53,066 nucleotides of DNA from Pseudomonas sp. PD9R. GTDB lineage: Bacteria > Pseudomonadota > Gammaproteobacteria > Pseudomonadales > Pseudomonadaceae. The position numbers and the translations under genes were made by a program. Shown here in pieces: positions 25,255 to 32,878 of the stretch (positions are counted from its first letter, which is position 1; the number at the start of each line of letters is the position of its first letter). The notes under the pieces are model-generated. The model saw nothing but the letters and a program-made list of their open reading frames with translations, was not told the DNA's origin and searched no databases. The DNA lies in NCBI RefSeq assembly GCF_019200975.1, contig NZ_JAHTMR010000014.1, forward strand, positions 149,528 to 202,593, read 5' to 3'.

Positions 25255-26307
25255 ATGCCGAAAAAAATCATCATCGCATTCGACGGGACCTGGAATCTGC
25301 CCGATCAGGCACCGGAGGTCGACGGCGACTCCAATACCAATGTCGTCAAATTACATGATGCAATCCTGCCGACTCACAAGGACGGCACTGTTCAGCACGC
25401 GGTGTATGTGGCGGGTGTGGGGACCGATTGGTACGACAAGCTCGAAGGCGGGGCATTTGGGGTGGGATTGTCGAAGAAAATCAAGGAAGGCTACTTGGGC
25501 TTGGCCAAAAGCTACGAAGACGGTGATCAGGTCTACATCATCGGGTTCAGCCGCGGTGCCTATTCTGCACGGAGCCTGGTAGGGCTGATTCGAAACGTCG
25601 GGTTGCTGACGAAAAAACACCTCAATCGTATCGATGAGGCCTACAGCCTGTACCGTACCCGCGATTCCAGTGCCGATACGGAAAACGCACAATTCTTCCG
25701 GCAAAGTTATTCCCGGGAAATTGATATTCACTTTCTGGGTGTCTGGGATACGGTCGGCGCTTTAGGTATTCCGTTTAAATCCGCTGAGTGGTTCAACCAT
25801 AAATACTATGAGTTTCACGACACAGAGCTCAGTGGGATTGTGCGCAATGCCTTCCATGCCGTCGCCATTGATGAAAACCGAGTCAACTACGAATGCACGC
25901 TTTGGGACCCGATTGCCAAGCCCAATCAAGTGATGGAACAGGTCTGGTTCTGCGGGGCACATGCCAATGTCGGCGGTGGCTATGTCGGCAATACGCTGTC
26001 GGACATCCCGCTGCGCTGGATGGCACAAAAAGCGCTGGACTGCGGCCTGGAACTGGACCCGATGAAAATCCCCCAGCAGCCGAAAAAACTTCCGGAGATC
26101 ACCGACTCCTACAGTGATTTCCTCGGCGGCACCTACCGACTGTTGAATGCGCGGTATTTCCGGCCGGTCGGCACCACCACGTTCGGTCAGGAATGCATTG
26201 ATGAGAGCGTGCAGCAACGAGTGACGGCGGTAGGGAACTATCGACCCAAAAATCAGGTGGGTGTCTTTTTGATTGGCGATTACCGGCCGGCGAACAAAAT
26301 CAGCTAA
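25255..26307 (+). CDS. DUF2235 alpha/beta-hydrolase (Tle1-like core)
   Basis: This 350-residue protein has IIIAFDGTWN at the start, the nucleophile elbow IIGFSRGAYSARSL with Ser near residue 99, FLGVWDTVGALG with an Asp, and a late VWFCGAHANVGGGY with the catalytic His (about residue 239). DUF2235 proteins include the Tle1 phospholipases exported by type VI secretion, but this one is short, lacks the membrane-binding lid of Tle1, and has no VgrG or adaptor next to it, so a housekeeping esterase role is as likely. AAGGGAG precedes the ATG. It ends at a strong bidirectional hairpin. Confidence 0.82.
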   Translation: MPKKIIIAFDGTWNLPDQAPEVDGDSNTNVVKLHDAILPTHKDGTVQHAVYVAGVGTDWYDKLEGGAFGVGLSKKIKEGYLGLAKSYEDGDQVYIIGFSRGAYSARSLVGLIRNVGLLTKKHLNRIDEAYSLYRTRDSSADTENAQFFRQSYSREIDIHFLGVWDTVGALGIPFKSAEWFNHKYYEFHDTELSGIVRNAFHAVAIDENRVNYECTLWDPIAKPNQVMEQVWFCGAHANVGGGYVGNTLSDIPLRWMAQKALDCGLELDPMKIPQQPKKLPEITDSYSDFLGGTYRLLNARYFRPVGTTTFGQECIDESVQQRVTAVGNYRPKNQVGVFLIGDYRPANKIS

Positions 26308-26322
26308 TCATCGCGTTCCGTG

Positions 26323-26368
26323 GCCAGACGCAAGCCCGCTTCCTGTACGAAGCGGGCTTGCGTCTGGC
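26323..26368. terminator. Long perfect convergent hairpin
   Basis: A 20-bp perfect stem (26323-26342 with 26349-26368, GCCAGACGCAAGCCCGCTTC on the left) encloses a 6-base loop, CTGTAC. It sits between the stops of the DUF2235 gene and the Gfo/Idh gene, 15 bases from the first and 13 from the second, and should end both transcripts. Confidence 0.85.
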
Positions 26369-26381
26369 GAGCGCAGAACCG

Positions 26382-27479
26382 TCAGAGTGTGTGGGCCATG
26401 TCGGTTGTGCGCTTGGCCGCATCCAGCAACCGATGCATGCGCAAGGCATCCTCAAACGTCGCCGCGCCACGGGTCCCGTCCGCCACGTCTTGCGCATACA
26501 CGTGATACAACTCCGCCAGTTCCAGCACCGCCGACGGCAATGAAGAGGCCGGCAGACGCTGGTAGGTTTCAGGCAGCGGCAGTGATTGCAGGGTCAGGTT
26601 GTCGCCGTGGGCACCTTCGATCACGTAGTCATCGCCGACATCACCGAACGCCGAGCGGTTAGTGATTTTCAGGTCGCCCTGGTCGCCGGTGATGTCGATC
26701 TGCACGCCCGAGCCGTTGCGCTTGCCGCCTTCGATGTGGATCGAGACCACCGCGCCGTCTTCGAGCAGCCCGCTCAGCACCAGCTGGTCCGGCGCGCTGC
26801 TGTCCAGCACTTCGCCGGTTTCCTTGAGGGTGATTTTGGGGAACTGATTGACCATCAAACCCGACACACTGACCGGCCAACCGGTGGCGGTGAAAAGCAT
26901 GTCGAGGAAGTGCCCGGCGTAGATTGCGATGACGCTGGAGAAGTTTTCCTCGGGTGCGGTCCAGCGCAGAGCGTTGGGGCGCAGGGCCTGGAAGTAATTC
27001 ATGCTCACGTGCATGCGCACCGAGCGCAGCTTGCCGACATAGCCTTGTTGCAGCAGGTCTTGCAGGTAACGATTGTGCGGTGCGTGACGGCGTTGCAGGC
27101 CGACGATGTGGCGCACGCCGGCGTCGTTGGCCAGTTTTACCAACGCTTCGGAGCTGGCGGTGGTGGTGGTCAACGGCCATTCGCAGTAGACGTCTTTGCC
27201 GGCGGCGATGGCGGCGCGCACGGTTTTTTCGTGCTGGGGCGCGGTGTTGAGCACCACCACCAGATCGACATCCGGGTTGTTCACCAATGCCTCGACCGAG
27301 TCGGCGACTTGCGGGATGGCGTATTGGCTGGCAGCCGCTTCAGCACGCTCACGGTGTTCGCTGTACACCGTTTGCACGCGGTATTGCGGCAGCAGGGCGA
27401 GCACACGAAGGTGGCCGTGGCGGGCCCAGTTGCCGACGCCGATGATGCCGACGCGAATGGGATTGTGTGGAGTAGTCAT
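26382..27479 (-). CDS. Gfo/Idh/MocA-family NAD(P)-dependent oxidoreductase
   Basis: This 365-residue protein has the Rossmann start VGIIGVGNWARHGHL (residues 9-23), the substrate-loop DVYCEWPLTTT (equivalent of the usual EKP motif, here EWP), and GLQRRHAPHNRYLQDLLQQGYVGK. Family members oxidise sugar hydroxyls or reduce inosose-like ketones. The Trp in place of Lys in the EKP motif (E-W-P) is unusual, since that Lys normally serves in catalysis. It diverges from the MFS exporter gene across a palindrome-rich region. Confidence 0.85.
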   Translation of the reverse strand: MTTPHNPIRVGIIGVGNWARHGHLRVLALLPQYRVQTVYSEHRERAEAAASQYAIPQVADSVEALVNNPDVDLVVVLNTAPQHEKTVRAAIAAGKDVYCEWPLTTTTASSEALVKLANDAGVRHIVGLQRRHAPHNRYLQDLLQQGYVGKLRSVRMHVSMNYFQALRPNALRWTAPEENFSSVIAIYAGHFLDMLFTATGWPVSVSGLMVNQFPKITLKETGEVLDSSAPDQLVLSGLLEDGAVVSIHIEGGKRNGSGVQIDITGDQGDLKITNRSAFGDVGDDYVIEGAHGDNLTLQSLPLPETYQRLPASSLPSAVLELAELYHVYAQDVADGTRGAATFEDALRMHRLLDAAKRTTDMAHTL

Positions 27480-27534
27480 GGGTGTGTCCTCGTAGGTTTT
27501 TCTGACGAGGCAAAGTCTAGGGAGTGCGGGTCTA

Positions 27535-27648
27535 CGGAAAAATGGGGCAGAGGGCCGAACACTGTGGACTGAGACGGCGTTAATTCAGTAGATGTTTGAT
27601 TGCGGAGCTATAGCTCCACAGTGATCGGATCTGCACCCCATTTTTCCG
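27535..27648. promoter_or_regulatory. Spaced 13-bp inverted repeat between divergent genes
   Basis: CGGAAAAATGGGG (27535-27547) and CCCCATTTTTCCG (27636-27648) are perfect inverted copies with 88 bases between them, one facing each of the divergent genes. This symmetry fits a regulator acting on both promoters, possibly through a loop. Confidence 0.6.
27601..27620. promoter_or_regulatory. 20-bp palindrome, candidate operator 1
   Basis: TGCGGAGCTATAGCTCCACA is symmetric apart from one pair. It shares the half-site GTGGAGC(T) with the second site at 27671-27692, so one dimeric repressor could bind both. Confidence 0.65.
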
Positions 27649-27670
27649 CATCGATCAGATACCTAGCATG

Positions 27671-27692
27671 GCTCCACTCATTACTGTGGAGC
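27671..27692. promoter_or_regulatory. GCTCCAC-N8-GTGGAGC, candidate operator 2
   Basis: A perfect 7-bp inverted repeat just before the MFS start codon (27700), carrying the same half-site as 27601-27620. Occupation here would block ribosome or RNA polymerase access. No regulator gene is adjacent. Confidence 0.65.
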
Positions 27693-27699
27693 TTTTCCC

Positions 27700-28920
27700 A
27701 TGAACGATATGCATGCATTACCGGCCAACCCTGCGCTCGCGCAGGAGCAGCCATCCTCCTGGCGTGACTGGCTTTCGGTGTTCTCGGTGGCGCTCGGTGC
27801 CTTCGCGTTTGTCACCACCGAATACCTGCCGGTGGGCATCCTGCCGCCGATTGCCAACAGCCTGGGCATCACCGATGGCGTGGCGGGGTTGATGGTCACC
27901 GTGCCAGGGATTGTCGCTGCCTTCGCTGCGCCGGCGATCATGCTGGGCGCCGGGCGAATGAACCGTCGTCTTTTGCTGCTGCTGTTGACCGTGATACTGG
28001 TGCTTTCCAACCTGGTGTCGGCCGTTGCGCCGACGCTGCTGGTCATGTTGCTGGGACGGGCGTTGTTGGGTGTGGCGCTGGGTGGCTTTTGGGCGGTGGC
28101 GATTGCAGTGGCGGGGCGATTGGTCAGTGAATCAAAAGCCGCGAAGGCCACGGCGCTGATCTTTGCCGGCATCACGTTGGCTACTGTGTTCGGCGTGCCG
28201 TTCGGGACGTTTCTCGGCAGCCTGTTTTCCTGGCGGATATCGTTCGCAGTCACTGCGGGATTGGCCTTGCTGGCGTTGATCGCCCAAGGGCTGACCTTGC
28301 CCTCGCTGCCGTCGCGCGAAGGGTTGCAGGTGCATGCACTGCTGGGTTTTCTGGCGCGCAAAAACGCCCGGCGCAGCATGTTGCTGTTGGCGCTGGTAGT
28401 GGCAGCGCACTTCTCGGCTTACACCTATATCGCACCGTTTCTGGGCCGTGAGGCGGGTTTCTCGGTGAGTGCGATCACTTCGATTTTGTTGGGTTTTGGC
28501 CTGGTCGGCATGCTGGCCAACTTCGCCATGGCCAGCGGTGTCGCCCGGCATCTGCGGGCATCGCTGGGCGCGGTGGTGTTGTTGATGGTTATCGCACAGC
28601 TGGCCTTGCCGCAGTTACACGGTTTGGGCGTGGTGTTGGCGGTGTTGATTTGGGGCATCGCTTACGGCGCGATACCGCTGGGCGTAAGCACCTGGATGCA
28701 GCTGACTTCACCACAATTACCGGAAGCCAGTTCGGCGATGCTGGTCACCATGTTCCAGGTGGCGATTGCGTCGGGTTCGCTGTTTGGCGGTTTGATGGTT
28801 GACCATCACGGCGTGCCTTCGGCGTTGTGGCTGGGAGCGGGCATTGGTTTGCTGGGGTTGGCGGTGATGCTCGGTTTCGGTGTCGGCAAGGCACCGATTG
28901 CCGAGGCGTTGCAACGCTGA
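27700..28920 (+). CDS. MFS transporter (DHA1 sugar/drug efflux type)
   Basis: This 406-residue protein has twelve predicted helices, with AFAFVTTEYLPVGILPPIANSLG as helix 1, GRMNRRLLLLLLT as the helix 2-3 loop, and GRALLGVALGGFWAVAIAVAGRLV. It matches the AraJ/SotB-like DHA1 group that exports sugars or drugs. The start codon follows the second palindrome closely, with only weak GGAGC as ribosome binding site. Divergent from the oxidoreductase gene. Confidence 0.87.
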   Translation: MNDMHALPANPALAQEQPSSWRDWLSVFSVALGAFAFVTTEYLPVGILPPIANSLGITDGVAGLMVTVPGIVAAFAAPAIMLGAGRMNRRLLLLLLTVILVLSNLVSAVAPTLLVMLLGRALLGVALGGFWAVAIAVAGRLVSESKAAKATALIFAGITLATVFGVPFGTFLGSLFSWRISFAVTAGLALLALIAQGLTLPSLPSREGLQVHALLGFLARKNARRSMLLLALVVAAHFSAYTYIAPFLGREAGFSVSAITSILLGFGLVGMLANFAMASGVARHLRASLGAVVLLMVIAQLALPQLHGLGVVLAVLIWGIAYGAIPLGVSTWMQLTSPQLPEASSAMLVTMFQVAIASGSLFGGLMVDHHGVPSALWLGAGIGLLGLAVMLGFGVGKAPIAEALQR

Positions 28921-28987
28921 GTTCAGGTCAATGAAACGGGCGTCTATTGCAGGCACCCTTTTTTGCGACCTTGCTCAACGGTGGACA

Positions 28988-31222
28988 TCAGGACAACGAA
29001 TCAATATCAATCCTGGCGAACGTGCCAGGCTCGCGGCCCTCACGAATGGCTGCCAACATCTCCTCGTCGCTGAACACCCGCGGTGGGATCATCGCAATCT
29101 GTACTTCGAGGTTGTTCTCTCGATGAGCCATCCAGCGTTGCAGTGTGGCTTGCAGCTCAGAAGATTGCGCGGCAGAGCCGTACACATCGGTAAGCTTCAG
29201 TGGACGAAAGCGCAGCGTCGACAGGCGTTCCAACGAGGTGTTGAGTCTACGTTGCTCTGCTGAGAGATCATCCACTACCTGCGTGTAGGACGGGTCATTG
29301 TTTGCATATTGCCGCGTGTCCATTTTTTTACGTTGATGCTTCGACAAACCGCCTTGCATGTCTGCCAATGCGTTGGCGATGGCCTCGTATTCACGTGTGG
29401 TGACGATGGTCCCGCCTGCCTCCTGGGTTTGTTGCCAGCGCCGCAATGTCGCCCAGGAAAATGGAACATAGGAATCCGACACACTGTGATCACCAAAACT
29501 TCTGGCCTGGGTGAAGAACCCGCCTCGAAATGGCAAGTCACCGTTGTTGGCCAGGGCGCGGGTGCATGCGGCTTCCTCAATGGACGCACATCCCGGCTCC
29601 CACAGGATCGACGACTGTTCACCCTTGTTAAACGCCACGGGCATGAAATGCTGCAGCTTGCCGTGATGTTGATAAGGGGCACCGCCGATACGAACCAAGC
29701 CTATGGCAAAGATCAAAAAACTTGCCACCGGATGGGTCAGAACTAGGGATGCGATACCCGGCATCCAGATGCTGCGCTTCACGTCCATCCAGGGTGCAGG
29801 AACACCCGGAACCATGTCGTCGTTGTTCACCATGCGATGGTGGATCAGGGGTTCGGCTTCGGCGACGAAGGTGGCATCACCTACGCGAGGGGAGCCGTAG
29901 GTGTAGAGGAGGATGTCGTAGGATTCATCCTCATCGCACCGCAATGCTTCTGCCAGAAGCGTTGCGATTGCACCACCGAGGCTGTGTCCGCAAATAATGA
30001 TTTTTTGGCTGGTGTGAAATTGATCCAGATAGCTTTGAACGAACACCTTCAACGCCTTGTAAGCATCGTAAAAACCATGATGGACCTTGCCTTTTCCATG
30101 GCCTTCATCAAAAGGGACTTGTTGCGCATCCGCATCCCGCCACCAGTCTGCTAACTCAAGCGTTCCACGGATGGAGATCAGAATGATCTCGTCATGATGG
30201 GTAATGAAGGCCTGCGTACTTTTTCCACTGAGCCAGTTTTTATTGGCGTCATCAAAAAAATGCAGTTTTGAAGGGTATTCCTGTTCATCGCCTTTTTCAG
30301 GTCGATTCCGTTCATACAACGTCGGATCAAATGGCAAGACCTCGAAGCGTTTCGAGTAAGGAACCTCTTCATAGAGCGGGTTGTATCGTTTGACCGGCGA
30401 TTGCGAAGCGTCCATTTGCCAGCGCTCATGAAACCCAGCAAGCGCTTCTCCGAAAATGTTGCCTACCGAGGGCTGAAACGGAAACCTGACTGAATCAACC
30501 GGGTTTTTCTCCGGCACCTGCCCGAAGTTGGAGTAACTAAGGTTGGCCATGATCGCCAGCTGATACAGGTTCAACGCACAAAAGGCACTGTCGGTCGATA
30601 GCAAAGGCCGCAGTGCACGCAAGGGCCGCACCTCCAGTAGCGTGTGCCGGTTCGGCAGCAGGCTGACGCCATACAACTCCAACGGCTTGGGGCCAAAACC
30701 AAGCTCTTCCATCGCCCTGACCACAAAGTGATTGGGCATGTATCGACGAGATGCGATGGGCGGCAAATGGGCGCCATGCTTGACCAGGTCGCGCACTTCC
30801 ACTTGCAGGAAATCTTCCGAGCCTTTGCGAGCGGGGTTGTGTTCGACTCGGGACCCGTCTTTGTGGAAAAAGCGGGTTTGCTCGGCTCTGACTTGGAGTT
30901 CGGTGATGGGGAGGGGATATGATTCTCGAACGACAAGTTTCTCATACCAAGTGTCGCCACCTTGGTACTGTCTATTGAGAGTCAAAACGACAGGTCCCCG
31001 ATAACAGTCATTGACCTTCGCAAAACCTTGGTCGTCCAACACCCCTGGGTATTGCTGTTCGGCACTGTCCTGAATAATGTAGCTCAGACCCGCGTAAGGT
31101 TCGCCATCTCCGAATTCGTCAACTAACTGAAAGCTGACCTCGTTTCCTTTTAATGGACAGGCCAACATTTTGTCGCTAAACGCGGGCCGCTCCCACTCCT
31201 CCATGGCTTTATATGAACTCAT
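28988..31222 (-). CDS. Class 3 lipase, probable type VI secretion effector (Tle-like)
   Basis: This 744-residue protein has an N-terminal part of about 250 residues with VSFQLVDEFGDGEPYAGLSY, a beta-rich head common in such T6SS-linked lipases. Then comes the hydrolase core, with ISIRGTLELADWWRDAD and the elbow IIICGHSLGGAIATLLAEAL (Ser near residue 410), and DDMVPGVPAP with a downstream His for the triad. The C-terminal third is helical and has no signal peptide, as expected of a VgrG-delivered toxin. AAGGAT precedes the ATG at 31222; the earlier start at 31276 would overlap the lipoprotein gene further. It lies last in the vgrG operon. The role is inferred from this context. Confidence 0.85.
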   Translation of the reverse strand: MSSYKAMEEWERPAFSDKMLACPLKGNEVSFQLVDEFGDGEPYAGLSYIIQDSAEQQYPGVLDDQGFAKVNDCYRGPVVLTLNRQYQGGDTWYEKLVVRESYPLPITELQVRAEQTRFFHKDGSRVEHNPARKGSEDFLQVEVRDLVKHGAHLPPIASRRYMPNHFVVRAMEELGFGPKPLELYGVSLLPNRHTLLEVRPLRALRPLLSTDSAFCALNLYQLAIMANLSYSNFGQVPEKNPVDSVRFPFQPSVGNIFGEALAGFHERWQMDASQSPVKRYNPLYEEVPYSKRFEVLPFDPTLYERNRPEKGDEQEYPSKLHFFDDANKNWLSGKSTQAFITHHDEIILISIRGTLELADWWRDADAQQVPFDEGHGKGKVHHGFYDAYKALKVFVQSYLDQFHTSQKIIICGHSLGGAIATLLAEALRCDEDESYDILLYTYGSPRVGDATFVAEAEPLIHHRMVNNDDMVPGVPAPWMDVKRSIWMPGIASLVLTHPVASFLIFAIGLVRIGGAPYQHHGKLQHFMPVAFNKGEQSSILWEPGCASIEEAACTRALANNGDLPFRGGFFTQARSFGDHSVSDSYVPFSWATLRRWQQTQEAGGTIVTTREYEAIANALADMQGGLSKHQRKKMDTRQYANNDPSYTQVVDDLSAEQRRLNTSLERLSTLRFRPLKLTDVYGSAAQSSELQATLQRWMAHRENNLEVQIAMIPPRVFSDEEMLAAIREGREPGTFARIDIDSLS

Positions 31223-31232
31223 TTTTATATCC

Positions 31233-32027
31233 TTATTCGGTGCAATTTGGGTAGACGGTGCAAACGCGGCCATCACGCGTTTTGAAATTTGTAAATTCAG
31301 GTGGATTTCTACACCAGAATGCTTCCTTGGTTTCGATACAGGGTTTCCAGCCAGCAGGTGTTTTTATCCATGTTCGCCCATAATAAGGTTCTTCTTCATT
31401 TGCCATAGTCAATATCAACTTCACGGTCTTCCCCGCTAACTGTTCACGCTGCACAGCTCCACCAATCAGCCTCTTTTTCACATTGCCATCAACATCGAGG
31501 GCACGGCATTGCGGGATTTTCTTGATGTAGCGGTAGGGGCCAGACGTGCGGAAAAACCATTGGCATTGCCCTTGAAATACCAACGCTCCTGACGCGGGAA
31601 AAGAACCAGCATTCTCCGAGGGCTCATCGAGGATGGAAATACCACCATATTGCATTCCTTTGTCCTGATCCCGTCGACCCCATTGCCCCTCAAACCCCAG
31701 CCCAAGACTTCTTAAAATCATTGAGCAGCCATGCGCCTTGGCCGTCAGCGGCACCGTGAACTCAACCCGGTGCGCAGCCTTGGGTTGTGGGGTTCTTAAA
31801 AACAAACGTTCTGCGTCTTTACGTTGTTTGTCGGATGAGAAGTTGCATGTCTGTCCTGGCACCGCCACATAATGAGCGGTTCCATCTATTTCGAAGTTCT
31901 CCGGCATATCTGCCTGAAAAGTAAAACTCTCCGTGGGCACTGTCGAACAACCACCCATCACACAAACCCCGGTTGCAATAACCAAGTAACGATAAATACA
32001 ACGCATCAATCCGTTTAATCCCGTCAT
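31233..32027 (-). CDS. Cys-rich lipoprotein, probable immunity protein for the lipase
   Basis: This 264-residue protein has a lipobox VMGGCSTV (Cys near residue 27). The mature part has about eight more cysteines (QTCNF, HGCSM, GQCQW, PQCRA, KPCIE, FWCRN, RVCTVYPNC), pointing to a disulfide-bonded periplasmic fold. Its ATG overlaps the adaptor stop by 4 bases, and its stop is 10 bases before the lipase start. Lipid-anchored periplasmic proteins beside Tle phospholipases commonly act as immunity, so I infer that role. Its base composition is visibly lower in GC than most neighbours. Unrecognised family. Confidence 0.65.
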   Translation of the reverse strand: MTGLNGLMRCIYRYLVIATGVCVMGGCSTVPTESFTFQADMPENFEIDGTAHYVAVPGQTCNFSSDKQRKDAERLFLRTPQPKAAHRVEFTVPLTAKAHGCSMILRSLGLGFEGQWGRRDQDKGMQYGGISILDEPSENAGSFPASGALVFQGQCQWFFRTSGPYRYIKKIPQCRALDVDGNVKKRLIGGAVQREQLAGKTVKLILTMANEEEPYYGRTWIKTPAGWKPCIETKEAFWCRNPPEFTNFKTRDGRVCTVYPNCTE

Positions 32028-32878
32028 ATCGGCTGCTCCCCGGACCAGAACTTCACTTCGTCAAAAAGACGCTCGAAGTGAGCCAGCGGCGTTTCTCTTT
32101 CACGCGGCTGCCAGTGACTGATGATCGGCGGTTTGGTTTTATACAGCTCCAGCAAAACCAGAAAGTGCGCCTGCTCAGGGGCATGCCATCCCCATGCGTG
32201 CGCTTGTAAGATTCGTTTCTCAAGCCAGACTTTCGGTTCCTGAGCGGCGCACAGACTTGCCATGGCATCGCTGTGCTCGGCCAAGAGATGTCGATATACA
32301 TTTGTAAGACGCATATCTATCGACTGACTCATCGGTGACGGGATGTTCAGCCAGGCCGGTTCAGCAGGCGCAGGGTATTGGCCGGGTGCGGGATTTTCGG
32401 TGACGTCCCATTGAGAACCCTGCCAATAACACGCGCTAATCGTCGGGCCTAAATACGCGGGAAGGGCTTGCGCCGGTAGGTGCGCCAGGGCACGAGTCAA
32501 GACGCAGTTATCGTGGAAACGATACAACCCCTGGTTAGGTCGCGTGCCGATAATCAGCCGGTCACGCCAGTGCTGAACCAGAACGGGCAAGTCGTTTTTT
32601 TGAATACTGGCAAGCCAGCCCCAATTGCGTTCAGGCACCTTGAACAGTGGGTTTAGTCGCGGGTCCTGGGGGTTGTCGAGGATAAAAATGAAGGGACCCG
32701 CATCCGCCAGTTCCGTGACTTGCGTGTCGCTGTACACGCCGCGATAGCGTTCAAGGTCGAAGTTTTCAAGAAACGCCTGGCGGGCATCGCGTTCACCTTC
32801 GGAGTCGAGTATCAGGCAGGGCCAGCGGTCGAGTTTTAGTTGGTCAGCCATCCATTGTCGAGGGGTGTCGATCATCAT
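32024..32878 (-). CDS. DUF4123 type VI effector adaptor
   Basis: This 284-residue protein has the N-terminal CLILDSEGERDARQAFLENF and FIFILDNPQDPRLNPLF, WRDRLIIGTRPNQGLYRFHDNCVLTRALAHL, the DUF4123 pattern. These adaptors load an effector encoded downstream onto a cognate VgrG. The start ATG overlaps the vgrG stop as ATGA (4 bases), so translation is coupled; a longer frame upstream exists but would overlap vgrG more. It is followed by the lipoprotein and lipase. Confidence 0.85.
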   Translation of the reverse strand: MMIDTPRQWMADQLKLDRWPCLILDSEGERDARQAFLENFDLERYRGVYSDTQVTELADAGPFIFILDNPQDPRLNPLFKVPERNWGWLASIQKNDLPVLVQHWRDRLIIGTRPNQGLYRFHDNCVLTRALAHLPAQALPAYLGPTISACYWQGSQWDVTENPAPGQYPAPAEPAWLNIPSPMSQSIDMRLTNVYRHLLAEHSDAMASLCAAQEPKVWLEKRILQAHAWGWHAPEQAHFLVLLELYKTKPPIISHWQPRERETPLAHFERLFDEVKFWSGEQPI

